Part shown: piece after piece, positions 44,898 to 52,710 of the stretch
How positions within the stretch are numbered: the first letter of the stretch is position 1
How the letters are laid out: each line of letters begins with the position of its first letter
Assembly (NCBI GenBank): GCA_040403555.1
Contig: JBBAKN010000002.1
Coordinates: forward strand, 186,001-250,000
DNA length: 64,000 nucleotides
Reading direction: 5' to 3'
Source: JAIPAN01 sp040403555
GTDB lineage: Bacteria > Bacteroidota > Bacteroidia > Sphingobacteriales > Sphingobacteriaceae
Notes under the pieces: model-generated
The model's database searches: none
Told to the model about the DNA's origin: nothing
The model's input: the letters and a program-made list of their open reading frames with translations, nothing else
Made by a program: the position numbers and the translations under genes

Positions 44898-44928
44898 AAA
44901 ACCTCCGCGATGTATCGCGGAGGTTTTC
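44898..44928 (-). terminator. Terminator after the sensor-like gene
   Basis: A 13-bp perfect stem (AAAACCTCCGCGA / TCGCGGAGGTTTT) with a TGTA loop. Read on the minus strand it follows the stop at 44936 and ends in T residues. Confidence 0.88.
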
Positions 44929-44935
44929 TAAACAG

Positions 44936-46276
44936 TTAGAACTGCAGCTGCAGTAATTTTTCGAGTTCCTTGCGTTTTATCTCGGGGTTGAGGTAGTAAT
45001 TCATCATCCGTTTATCTTCTTCATTACCTACTCTAAGAATAAGCTCTTTACCCTTGACTAGGGGTTGTACTTTATTATTTAAAGAGCCAATGATGCGGTT
45101 TCTGATTTGCCGCTGATTGTCGTAGGATTTATCGTTAATCTGCAAAATAGTATTTAACTCCAAACTAGATATGTATTGCCCAGCGTCTAGTTTTGAAAAA
45201 ACGGTTAAGAGTTGTTCTTCTTGGTCGGAGAACAATTTGTTTTTACTTTTTTGTTTGTTTTTGAATACAATTACGAGGGTAATAAGTACGCAAAAAAGCA
45301 GCAGGCCGAAAAAGTACTGCTGATATCTTTGAAAAGTAGAAAGATATACAGGGCCTACTAGATCGGCTTCTTTTACTAATTTTTCTACAGATAGGCTGTC
45401 TAACAAATAGGTTGCTCCTGTTTGGGTATTGTTGTATTGCAGCGAATATAGTTTACCATTTTGGTAATATACTTGGGCATTGTCGAGAAAAAATTTATCA
45501 GTATTCTTGGTATAATTAAACACCTCATTGGTAAAGGGGTTTAGCAAGAATAACTCATCGGGGCCGTAAAAGCAAATCAAATAGGTACCGGTCCATACAC
45601 TTCGAAACTGATTTTTAGCAAAAGCTAAAAGATCGGGATTAATGAGCCCTTTATTTATCCACGTATGCGTATTAAAATCGAGAAAATAGGCCTGAACTTT
45701 GTTATCAACTGGCTCTTTACCGGGTAGTAAATTGGCCGAAAAAAACTGCTTGTATTTGGGCGAATACCCGCTAAAATACCTGCTTGAGGCCTGCGTATTT
45801 GCGGTGTTTACTTTGTACAAATCCCACTCGTGGGTGCGGGTATTGTAATAGGTAACTATACTGTGATGCGACCAAAAGCCCTCACCCCCAATAGAAAACA
45901 AGGTATCGTTGCGCATAAACTGGCTAGCGAAGAAATTATAGCCTCTAAAGAATGTGCGGTCTAAGCGCTGTATAGTTAGTGTTTGGGGATTTACTTGATA
46001 CACCTGACCGGTTCCGGGTACGCTGATGGTGATGCTACCGCCTTTATAAAACACACTCACATCAAAATCTTTGGGCAATTCTGAGAGTACTCCCGCCGGA
46101 CTAAATAGCCCTACTTTCTGTTTTTCTCCGGCAGCGTTATTCACAAATAATTCTTGGGTTGCCGGATTTACCTCGTAATAGGTGTGGTTGGGGCCCATCC
46201 ATTTAAAACCTTGGTGTTTTTGAGCAAGGGCAACACTAGCGGGTATAAGAAAAAGAAATAGAAGGAAATTTCGCAT
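44936..46276 (-). CDS. Signal-peptide, propeller-like, single-helix protein with cytoplasmic tail
   Basis: 446 residues. A signal peptide (residues 1-19, ending VALAQ) is followed by about 290 residues of beta strands with repeated Tyr/Trp/Gly turns, similar to a propeller. One membrane helix is at about 319-338 (LLLFCVLITLVIVF). The last 105 residues are charged and helical (SSLELNTILQINDKS, RQIRNRIIGSLNNK, LILRVGNEEDKRMMNYYL), which might be a winged-helix domain. A periplasmic sensor with a cytoplasmic output is a reasonable inference. Family not recognised. Confidence 0.65.
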   Translation of the reverse strand: MRNFLLFLFLIPASVALAQKHQGFKWMGPNHTYYEVNPATQELFVNNAAGEKQKVGLFSPAGVLSELPKDFDVSVFYKGGSITISVPGTGQVYQVNPQTLTIQRLDRTFFRGYNFFASQFMRNDTLFSIGGEGFWSHHSIVTYYNTRTHEWDLYKVNTANTQASSRYFSGYSPKYKQFFSANLLPGKEPVDNKVQAYFLDFNTHTWINKGLINPDLLAFAKNQFRSVWTGTYLICFYGPDELFLLNPFTNEVFNYTKNTDKFFLDNAQVYYQNGKLYSLQYNNTQTGATYLLDSLSVEKLVKEADLVGPVYLSTFQRYQQYFFGLLLFCVLITLVIVFKNKQKSKNKLFSDQEEQLLTVFSKLDAGQYISSLELNTILQINDKSYDNQRQIRNRIIGSLNNKVQPLVKGKELILRVGNEEDKRMMNYYLNPEIKRKELEKLLQLQF

Positions 46277-46493
46277 GCTTTAATTTGATTTTTAAATATA
46301 AGTATTGATTGTAAGAACACGTAGCAAAACCTGTTACAATGCGTGACAATACACGTTTCACATAAAATAACTAGTAGCCCATAAACCACTTTGCTAGCTT
46401 GGTATATAGAATAAAAACTGGAGCCCAGCAACCAGTAAAAACGGGGCGCAACCGAAAAGCCTTATGAGTAGGAACAAACCAAATTTAAACAAC

Positions 46494-46988
46494 ATGAAAA
46501 AAATTAGTCTTTTTATTCTTTTAGTAGTAGCTATTAGCAGTGCAAATGCACAAAACAAAAAAGTAAGTTTCGGCGTAGGGCCTTCTATTGCCGTACCTAC
46601 CGGCTTTTTTCAACTTGCTAATAGTGTTGGTTTTGGCGCTCTAGGTAACGTATATATTGCCCAGTCTGACCAATTTGAATTGTACGGACAAACTGGTGTT
46701 CAAATCTTCACCGGTAAATCTCTATTCGGAGAAAACGGAGGCAGTTCAACACAAATTCCATTTATGGGAGGTGTAAGGTATAATACCAATGGTTTCATTA
46801 TTGGCCTTGGCTTAGGTGGCACCCTATATAAACTAGGTGGAGAACCAAATAGCACTTTCGGTTTTTCTATTAACCCAAGCCTTGGTTACAGTTTCGGTAA
46901 ATTTGAAGTAAACGCAAACTACCATACAACTACTTCCGATGGAGTAAATATCAATTATATAGGTATTGGCTCAGCTATTAAATTTTAA
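46494..46988 (+). CDS. Outer-membrane beta-barrel protein (OmpA-like barrel)
   Basis: 164 residues from the ATG at 46494, which gives a signal peptide ending in SSANAQ. An earlier ATG (46464) adds 10 residues that block it. The mature part has about eight alternating strands with Gly/aromatic positions (FIIGLGLGGTLYKLG, LGYSFGKFEVNANYH) and ends with a hydrophobic residue followed by Lys-Phe, as porins do. Function unknown. The 217-bp gap in front, divergent from the sensor-like gene, shows no motif I can name. Confidence 0.8.
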   Translation: MKKISLFILLVVAISSANAQNKKVSFGVGPSIAVPTGFFQLANSVGFGALGNVYIAQSDQFELYGQTGVQIFTGKSLFGENGGSSTQIPFMGGVRYNTNGFIIGLGLGGTLYKLGGEPNSTFGFSINPSLGYSFGKFEVNANYHTTTSDGVNINYIGIGSAIKF

Positions 46989-47001
46989 TTATATCTAACC
47001 C

Positions 47002-47034
47002 AAACAGGCCTGCAAAAACTGCAAGCCTGTTTTA
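47002..47034 (+). terminator. Terminator after the barrel gene
   Basis: AAACAGGC-CTGCA / TGCA-AGCCTGTTT forms a two-part stem with an AAAAC loop and is followed by TTTATTTT. It ends only about 10 bases ahead of the next reading frame. Confidence 0.75.
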
Positions 47035-47044
47035 TTTTAATCAC

Positions 47045-47629
47045 ATAAAAAAACTGATACTTCTAAGCATCGGAATTGTTTTATTAGTAGCGAACGCTTG
47101 TAAAAAAAGTTCATCCAATAGCACTGGAAACCTATTTATACAAATTACGGTGAACGGCCAAACGTATACTGAAAACTTGGCAGATATCTCTGGAACGGGA
47201 TATAGTGGAGGGACAAGCTGCACCAACAAACCTGGCTTTTTGCAATTTAGTGGCATGATTGAAACATCGCAACTGCTATTTGAAGCTTATTTATTTCATC
47301 ACGAGAATGATATTGATTTTGGGAATCCTAATAGCTCTGCTGCTAGGTTAATGGGAATTAATAACTTTTCGCCATTTTCAGGCAATTCGTGTAGTAGTAA
47401 TTTTGATTTTGTGATTGATTATAATGACAAGCTTTTAAGTAACCAAGCTTGCTTCGTAGAATCTACAGGTAAAACACATACCATTGAATCTATTAAACTA
47501 TTAGGAACGACTTCCACTGAGAAAGTATATGCTATTACTGGAAGTTTTTCATGCACAATTCGTAATAGCAATAACGTGGCTATTCCTCTAACTGGTAAGT
47601 ACCGTACTACGGTGCGTACCTTGCGATAA
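47045..47629 (+). CDS. Putative lipoprotein without a standard start codon
   Basis: About 194 residues. The frame starts with ATA-AAA-AAA-CTG, giving (I)KKLILLSIGIVLLVANACKK, a full lipoprotein signal with Cys19. No ATG, GTG or TTG is in frame before a GTG at 47150, which would remove the signal peptide. ATA may be a rare start, or an ATG was lost by one G-to-A change. The mature part (SCTNKPGFLQFSG, FSCTIRNSNN) looks like a small secreted beta protein. The next gene, another lipoprotein, follows in 7 bp. Confidence 0.5.
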   Translation: MKKLILLSIGIVLLVANACKKSSSNSTGNLFIQITVNGQTYTENLADISGTGYSGGTSCTNKPGFLQFSGMIETSQLLFEAYLFHHENDIDFGNPNSSAARLMGINNFSPFSGNSCSSNFDFVIDYNDKLLSNQACFVESTGKTHTIESIKLLGTTSTEKVYAITGSFSCTIRNSNNVAIPLTGKYRTTVRTLR

Positions 47630-47636
47630 AAATATT

Positions 47637-48152
47637 ATGAAAACAATTATATACCCTAGCCTATTCATTGGCATATGCTTATTGAGTTTGGTTGGTTGTA
47701 AAAAAGAAAACTCGGCTAGCCCTAAATTTGATGATTACTTTATACTAGAAAGCGCTAGCGGTGTAAAAGATACCTTCGTTGTTAATACTCCATCACTCTT
47801 TATGGACTTAAGTTTTGTGAATTATAAGAGTAGTGCGGGGAATTATTATAGTGGCCGCTATGTGAAACAATTTTCTCTTTTTAGGTCGACGTTTGCAGAT
47901 AATTATGAATTGGTATTGGCGAAACCAGACGATGCGGTAAGTATTGGCCAGGTATATCGTACCAATAATACCGACTTAACGTTAACTTCGTTTACTAGAA
48001 CTAATGGCGTAAGTAGTTCAACTACAGCAACTACTACCGATATTAAATTCTCTGAATACAAGGCAACAGAAAGAATAAGTGGTTCTTTTACCGCCAATTA
48101 TAATGGGGTACTTTGGTATAAGGGAAACTTTAGTTTTAACCCTACGCACTAA
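47637..48152 (+). CDS. Hypothetical lipoprotein
   Basis: 171 residues with a signal ending at Cys21 (LSLVGC), followed by KKENSAS. The remaining part is beta-rich and has Ser/Thr clusters. Not recognised. It is close behind the lipoprotein frame at 47045 and convergent with the amidotransferase gene (one base apart). Confidence 0.72.
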   Translation: MKTIIYPSLFIGICLLSLVGCKKENSASPKFDDYFILESASGVKDTFVVNTPSLFMDLSFVNYKSSAGNYYSGRYVKQFSLFRSTFADNYELVLAKPDDAVSIGQVYRTNNTDLTLTSFTRTNGVSSSTTATTTDIKFSEYKATERISGSFTANYNGVLWYKGNFSFNPTH

Positions 48153-48153
48153 A

Positions 48154-48726
48154 TTAACGCAACAACCAATTTTTCATGATGGTTTCTCCATGGGGTGTTA
48201 GTACACTCTCGGGGTGAAACTGTAGCCCGTAAATTGGATAGCTTGCATGCTGAAATGCCATGATGTTTCCGGCTGCATCGGTGGCGGTAATGTGTAATTC
48301 TTTTGGGAAATCTTGTGGGCTTAGCACCCAACTGTGGTAGCGGCCTACCGAAAATGTTTCGGGTAGGTTTTTAAATAATGGGGAGGGCGTGGCGGTTTTG
48401 CTGATGGGTGTAGCCACCCCATGCGCCACCTCTGCTAAATTAAGCAGCTTGGCGCCAAACACCTGGCCAATGGCCTGATGGCCCAAGCAAACGCCTAGTA
48501 TTGGTTTTTTATCGGCATAGGTTTTTATAATGGGCAATAACAAGCCAGCATCTTGGGGTAAACCGGGGCCTGGTGAAAGTAAAATACGATCGTATGCGGC
48601 TACTTCTTCTAAACTGATTTCATCGTTACGGCGAACCCTTACTTCATACGTTGCGCCTAGTTTTTGTATGAGGTGAACCAGGTTGTAGGTGAAAGAATCG
48701 TAATTGTCTACTAGCAGGATTTTCAT
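48154..48726 (-). CDS. Anthranilate/aminodeoxychorismate synthase glutaminase subunit (TrpG/PabA)
   Basis: 190 residues. It frees ammonia from glutamine for anthranilate or aminodeoxychorismate synthase. The triad is complete: Cys80 (GVCLGHQAIG), His171 and Glu173 (FHPESVLTPHG). LLSPGPGLPQDAG forms the oxyanion strand. No trpE or pabB is next to it, so which pathway it serves cannot be decided from context. Confidence 0.92.
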   Translation of the reverse strand: MKILLVDNYDSFTYNLVHLIQKLGATYEVRVRRNDEISLEEVAAYDRILLSPGPGLPQDAGLLLPIIKTYADKKPILGVCLGHQAIGQVFGAKLLNLAEVAHGVATPISKTATPSPLFKNLPETFSVGRYHSWVLSPQDFPKELHITATDAAGNIMAFQHASYPIYGLQFHPESVLTPHGETIMKNWLLR

Positions 48727-48810
48727 GTGCGGGGTTACACAAAGATGCTGCTCTGGGTTTGGATATGCAAGGGGTTAGAGTGGCTTGTTTTTTACCACCC
48801 CGATCTTCGA

Positions 48811-48835
48811 CCACCCCTCCGGTGGAGGGGAATGG
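48811..48835. repeat. GC-rich hairpin in the pabA-umuC gap
   Basis: CCCCTCC-GGT-GGAGGGG is a perfect 7-bp stem with CCA and TGG at the outer edges. It stands out in AT-rich DNA and could be a dispersed palindromic repeat or a terminator for umuC (minus strand), although no T tract follows. Confidence 0.45.
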
Positions 48836-48849
48836 TTTGGGCTTCCATG

Positions 48850-50097
48850 TTAGCCCACCCTCAAAATATCGTCCCAAGCGGTAGTATAATTGGGGCTCAC
48901 GTTTTCTCGTTTCATGGCCCAGTGTTTCTGATACCCTTCTGAAGCCATGCGGATGGTGCCACTGCCGTAGTGGGTATTCAGCTTATCCATTAAACTACTT
49001 ACCGCATTGTTCTTCGGACCATTCCAGGGGCTGAACAAATACAATTGCACTTCTTGTTCGGGGATTAAACCCGTGGCCATCACCATCACTTTGCTGTACT
49101 GATACCGCGGGCTATACAGCGCTTTTACGCCACCAATGGCGGCTTTTACCAAATCGGGGGTATTGCTTATGGGGTGTGCCAAAGGCAGGCTGATGTAGGG
49201 GTTGTATTGCGGCAAATCGGGTCGGAAGCGGTTGGTTAATAGCTGTACGTGGAGCAGGGTGGCACAGCTTTTATCGGCCCGTAGTTTTTCGGCTAGGCGG
49301 CTGGTATAGGCGGTGGTGGCTTCTATCAGTTCGTCTAACTTATTAGTCAGTTTTCCGAAGGAACGGCTGGTGCAAATGCCTTGTTTTCTATCCAATACTT
49401 CTTTGAGCGGAATGCAGGGTCGACCCCAGAGTTCGTGGTATAGGCGCAAGCCTTGTATGGTGAGCATGTGTTTTACCCAAGCCGGGGGTTGGGCTCTGAG
49501 TTGGGCGGCGGTAAACACATTTTCGAGGGCTAATTTTTTATGGTAGGCTCTGCCTATACCCCAAAGGTCGCCAATGGGGAAGTTTGTTAGGGCGCTGGTT
49601 ATCTCTTCTTCGCTTTGGAGTACGCAAATGCCTGAGGGACTTTTTTTGGCCAGTTTATTGGCCAGCTTGGCTAGGGTTTTGGTGGGGGCAATGCCTACAC
49701 TTACGGGTATGCCTGTATTGCGTACCACGGTGCTGCGCAGGGTTTGAGCATAGTCGGGTACGTTGGAAATACCGGTGAGCCCCAAGAAACATTCATCAAT
49801 ACTATACACTTCTACTTCGGGACTAAAGCGTGCCAGGTTGTTCATGATCCGAGCGCTGATATCGGCATAGAGGGTGTAATTGCTGCTGAAAATGGCAATG
49901 TGGTGTTGCTCTACGAGCGCTTTGATTTGGAAATAGGGCACGCCCATTTTTATGCCCAAGGCTTTGGCTTCGTTGCTTCGCGATATGGCACAGCCATCGT
50001 TATTGGAGAGCACCACCACGGGCCGAGTGTTTAGCTCGGGACGAAAGAGGCGCTCACAGGATACGTAAAAGTTATTGGCATCAACGAGGGCGTACAT
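48850..50097 (-). CDS. umuC: Y-family DNA polymerase V catalytic subunit UmuC
   Basis: 415 residues. It copies over damaged template bases. YALVDANNFYVSCERLF (first metal Asp6), LSNNDGCAISRSNEAK, and YSIDECFLGLTG (second Asp-Glu pair) are the Y-family marks; the little-finger region starts near SRSFGKLTNK. The C-terminal UmuC tail is shortened compared with E. coli (422). It overlaps umuD by 17 bp. This is the standard umuDC order. Confidence 0.95.
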   Translation of the reverse strand: MYALVDANNFYVSCERLFRPELNTRPVVVLSNNDGCAISRSNEAKALGIKMGVPYFQIKALVEQHHIAIFSSNYTLYADISARIMNNLARFSPEVEVYSIDECFLGLTGISNVPDYAQTLRSTVVRNTGIPVSVGIAPTKTLAKLANKLAKKSPSGICVLQSEEEITSALTNFPIGDLWGIGRAYHKKLALENVFTAAQLRAQPPAWVKHMLTIQGLRLYHELWGRPCIPLKEVLDRKQGICTSRSFGKLTNKLDELIEATTAYTSRLAEKLRADKSCATLLHVQLLTNRFRPDLPQYNPYISLPLAHPISNTPDLVKAAIGGVKALYSPRYQYSKVMVMATGLIPEQEVQLYLFSPWNGPKNNAVSSLMDKLNTHYGSGTIRMASEGYQKHWAMKRENVSPNYTTAWDDILRVG

Positions 50098-50524
50098 AGC
50101 ATTTGGCTTTGTGTTGGTGTGGGCGACAGCTCCAGGTGACTACGCCTCTTATCAGCAGCTCTTCGCTTACCAATTCGGGTTCTTCGTTTTCTTTTCCGGT
50201 GCCTAAATACACGTGTTTGCCTAGCACATAGTACTGGCGGACTTTCCACTCTCCTCGATACCACAGTACCACTAAGGCATTGTGTGTTGCTTTCATGGAG
50301 GTATCGTATACAAAGAGCGTGCCTTTGCAAATGCCCAAAGCGCTCAACTCGTCGGAATCTGCTTCGGCGTAGTAGGTATTCACCGGATCTTTTACCAAAC
50401 GCTCTAAAATACTTAGGCGTCCTTCCAAGTAATCTTCGGCTGGGCTTACAAAGCCCGACGCTTGTTCTGGATGGAGCAAAGGCTCTAATGCGGGGTCTTT
50501 TGGGGTATGTACTTGTTTTAACAC
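50081..50524 (-). CDS. umuD: UmuD-like S24 protein with both catalytic residues replaced
   Basis: 147 residues, aligning without gaps to E. coli UmuD from GFPSPA (here GFVSPAEDYLEG) on. The catalytic Ser60 of GDSM lies at a Glu (motif SDEL) and Lys97 of TVKKL at an Arg (KVRQY). The cleavage-site Cys-Gly is Ser-Gly (ASGF). The fold residues around them are kept (VYDTSMKATHNALVV). It therefore cannot work by the known self-cleavage. It may be a fixed partner of UmuC, or be made as a form that needs no cleavage. Confidence 0.85.
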   Translation of the reverse strand: MLKQVHTPKDPALEPLLHPEQASGFVSPAEDYLEGRLSILERLVKDPVNTYYAEADSDELSALGICKGTLFVYDTSMKATHNALVVLWYRGEWKVRQYYVLGKHVYLGTGKENEEPELVSEELLIRGVVTWSCRPHQHKAKCYVRPR

Positions 50525-50540
50525 GGTTCTTAATGGGGAA

Positions 50541-50570
50541 CCAATTTACTAATATTTTTAGTAATTACAA
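50541..50570 (-). promoter_or_regulatory. Promoter of umuDC
   Basis: On the minus strand: TTG (50570-50568), 19 bases, then TAAATTGG (50548-50541), one mismatch from TAnnTTTG. It lies 16 bp in front of the umuD ATG. The spacer is filled by a palindrome. Confidence 0.65.
50546..50564. promoter_or_regulatory. Operator-like palindrome in the umuDC promoter
   Basis: TTACTAA-N5-TTAGTAA is a perfect 7-bp inverted repeat with a centre-to-centre layout usual for dimeric HTH repressors. It covers the spacer between TTG and the -7 box, so a bound protein would block RNA polymerase. The binding protein is unknown. Confidence 0.55.
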
Positions 50571-50662
50571 GTTGGAACGGGTAAAATTTTTGGGAGTGAA
50601 TTAGTAGGGATAAGCTAGAGTAGAAAATACGGTGCACAAAATTGTCCCCAAGCTAAAACAAA

Positions 50663-50693
50663 AAACCCCTAACTTGTTGTAAGTTAAGGGTTT
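50663..50693. terminator. Hairpin at the chromosome/element junction
   Basis: AAACCCCTAACTT and AAGTTAAGGGTTT pair over 13 positions with one C-A mismatch and a GTTGT loop. T residues follow on the plus strand and As precede, so it can end transcripts in both directions. Confidence 0.6.
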
Positions 50694-50706
50694 ATGCATG
50701 TTAATT

Positions 50707-50722
50707 GCGGACCGGACGGGAC
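50707..50722 (-). other. Putative attachment-site core (tRNA-Asp 3' end)
   Basis: The minus strand reads GTCCCGTCCGGTCCGC. The E. coli tRNA-Asp 3' end before CA is the same but for one base. The rest of a tRNA is absent at this side, as expected for the distal att copy. It lies 170 bp in front of a tyrosine recombinase gene. Confidence 0.5.
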
Positions 50723-50835
50723 CGGAACCTAAATATACGTTTTGAGTAAAATAAGCTAAATAATATCCTTATATGCGCTTTATTGTAAATTAATGAGTAA
50801 AGCAAATAAGGATAAAGTAAACAATATTACAAAAA

Positions 50836-50859
50836 AGTGTCCCCAAAAGTGTCCCCAAA
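50836..50859 (+). repeat. Tandem 12-bp repeat in front of the recombinase gene
   Basis: AAGTGTCCCCAA occurs twice in a row (50836-50847 and 50848-50859). The core TGTCCCCAA occurs once more at 50643-50651, on the other side of the att-like core. Direct repeats flanking a core are typical arm-type binding sites of tyrosine recombinases. Confidence 0.6.
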
Positions 50860-50892
50860 TCTGTATCTTTACTTTATACTCATTAACGCACT

Positions 50893-52203
50893 ATGGCCGA
50901 AGTTAATTTCTATCTCCGTAAAGCTAGCAAGGCCGATGCGCCTTGTTCCGTATTGTTATATTTCTCCTATGCCGGCGAACGCATTAAGGTGGGTGCCGTA
51001 GATAAAATAGAAGCCAGGTTTTGGGATCCCAACAATCAGCGGGCAAAACAAAATAGATCGTTTGAAACCTTCCCGGAGTTTAACCAACGTTTGGTAAACA
51101 TTTCGTCGTTTTGTATGAACATTTACCGTGGCTACTTAAACGACCACGGGCAACAACAACCACCTCCTACAGTGCTGAGGAGTTTATTTAAAGATGTATT
51201 ATCTCCCGATAAAACTATTGTTGTGCAAACCGAGGAAAATCTCTTCGGTTTTATTGAACAGTTTATTGAAGATGCTCGGGGGCGTTTAAATGCCAAGACT
51301 GGCAAGCCACTCTCGAATGCTTCCTTTGTAGTGTACCAACGCACCTTGGATTTGCTTAAGGAATTTGCATTGAGCAAAAGGCGTAAGCTAAATTTTAAGG
51401 ATATTACCTATGAGTTTTACCTAGATTTTACCCAGTACTTATCTGTTGAGCACAACTTTGCGACCAACACGGTGGGCAAGCACATCAAAACGCTTAAAAC
51501 CTTTTTAAACGAAGCCACAGAACGAGGCATCAATACGAGCTTCGATTTTAAGAGCAAGCGCTTTCGGGTGGCTCGAGAATCGGTGGATTCGATTTATTTG
51601 AGTGTAGAGGAATTGGATACCTTATTAAAGCTAGATCTTTCGAAAAACACTCGGTTGGAACGGGTGCGTGATTTATTCTTGGTGGGTTGTTTTACGGGTT
51701 TACGATTTAGTGATTTTAATAACCTAGCCAAAGAATGTTTTATACTAGATGGCGGTGAAGAATACATCGAAATTGAAACGCAGAAAACGAGACGTAAGGT
51801 GGTGATCCCTGTTTTCGACCAATTGAAGCAAATTAGAAAGCGTTATGCCGATTTAACGGACAACCAGCTGCCGCCTAGCATGAGCAATCAAAAGATGAAC
51901 CAATACCTGAAAGAGATTGGGCAGTTAGCCGGATTTACGGACTTGGAGCAAACTCGAATTACCAAGAAGGGCAAAGAGATTATTCAGAACGTTCCCAAAT
52001 ACACCTTAATTAGTACGCATACGGCCCGTAGAAGTTTTGCTACGAATATGTATTTACTAGGTGTTCCTTCGTATACGATCATGGCCATTACGTCGCACAC
52101 TACCGAGAAGAGTTTCTTGCAGTACATTAAGGTTACGCCGAAAGAGCATGCGGTGCAAATGCGTGAAATTGTGCAGCGCCAGGCCATGAAAGTGGTGAGC
52201 TAA
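50893..52203 (+). CDS. Tyrosine recombinase / integrase
   Basis: 436 residues, of the Bacteroidota integrase type with an arm-binding start (EVNFYLRKASKADAPC) and a SAM-like core-binding domain (about 115-215). The catalytic set is complete: Arg271 (FTGLRFSDF), Lys298 (TQKTRRK), His376 and Arg379 (THTARRSF), His402 (SHTTEK) and Tyr411 (QYIKV). The possible -7 box is TATCTTTA at 50864-50871. It is expected to insert and excise the element at the tRNA-like core just upstream. Confidence 0.95.
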   Translation: MAEVNFYLRKASKADAPCSVLLYFSYAGERIKVGAVDKIEARFWDPNNQRAKQNRSFETFPEFNQRLVNISSFCMNIYRGYLNDHGQQQPPPTVLRSLFKDVLSPDKTIVVQTEENLFGFIEQFIEDARGRLNAKTGKPLSNASFVVYQRTLDLLKEFALSKRRKLNFKDITYEFYLDFTQYLSVEHNFATNTVGKHIKTLKTFLNEATERGINTSFDFKSKRFRVARESVDSIYLSVEELDTLLKLDLSKNTRLERVRDLFLVGCFTGLRFSDFNNLAKECFILDGGEEYIEIETQKTRRKVVIPVFDQLKQIRKRYADLTDNQLPPSMSNQKMNQYLKEIGQLAGFTDLEQTRITKKGKEIIQNVPKYTLISTHTARRSFATNMYLLGVPSYTIMAITSHTTEKSFLQYIKVTPKEHAVQMREIVQRQAMKVVS

Positions 52204-52219
52204 GCATTTATTTTTTGGA

Positions 52220-52308
52220 TTTTCCACAAGCATATCTTATTGTATATCAAACTATTAACTACTGTTGATATAGCTGAATCGCATTTAGGTGTTTTCCTTG
52301 TGGAAAAC
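52220..52308. repeat. Hairpin and matching inverted copy between recombinase and HTH gene
   Basis: GTTTTCC-TTGT-GGAAAAC (52291-52308) is a perfect 7-bp hairpin. The inverted partner TTTTCCACAAG lies at 52220-52230 and matches CTTGTGGAAAA at 52297-52307 over 11 bases. The remaining DNA of this 170-bp gap is plain AT-rich sequence. Confidence 0.5.
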
Positions 52309-52373
52309 ACGAATGGTATGATTAGGTTCTATGGGCTAATTTTAAACTAGTTGAAACAGCTAAAAAAGATTAC

Positions 52374-52700
52374 ATGCTAGATACAAAAAATTTTACGAGC
52401 CGCTCCCAGAAACAGGTATTCACTAATTTTGAAGAACAAGAACTTCGAGATTTAATTAAAGAGTGTATTGAGAGCACGCTCGGGGTAACGCTTAGTCAGC
52501 CGGCTCCGAGCCCTACAACTACTCCCAAACCTTATTATACACGTAATGAGACTGCCGATTTACTGCATCTCTCCTTACCTACTCTTGGCAAAATGACCAA
52601 AGAGGGAAGAATTAAAGGTCACCGCCTAGGTAGCAAGGTGTTGTATAAATTCACAGATATTGAAGATGCCTTGAAAGAGATGAGGGTGAGGGGGAATTAA
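52374..52700 (+). CDS. Excisionase-like helix-turn-helix protein
   Basis: 108 residues. The second half is an excisionase/MerR-like DNA-binding domain (YYTRNETADLLHLSLPTLGKMTKEG, shortened: ETADLLHLSLPTLGKM, then IKGHRLGSKVLYK). The first half holds a helix with ELRDLIKECIE. Position just after the integrase suggests that it sets the direction of recombination or its expression. Confidence 0.8.
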   Translation: MLDTKNFTSRSQKQVFTNFEEQELRDLIKECIESTLGVTLSQPAPSPTTTPKPYYTRNETADLLHLSLPTLGKMTKEGRIKGHRLGSKVLYKFTDIEDALKEMRVRGN

Positions 52701-52710
52701 TATTCTTTGT

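Noticed and set aside
48727..48942. Open frames between pabA and umuC
   Set aside because: They overlap umuC or its upstream hairpin and have no protein-like composition.
50031..50330. Minus-strand 99-codon frame over the umuD/umuC junction
   Set aside because: It is out of frame with both genes and is Arg/Ser-rich as expected for a shadow frame.
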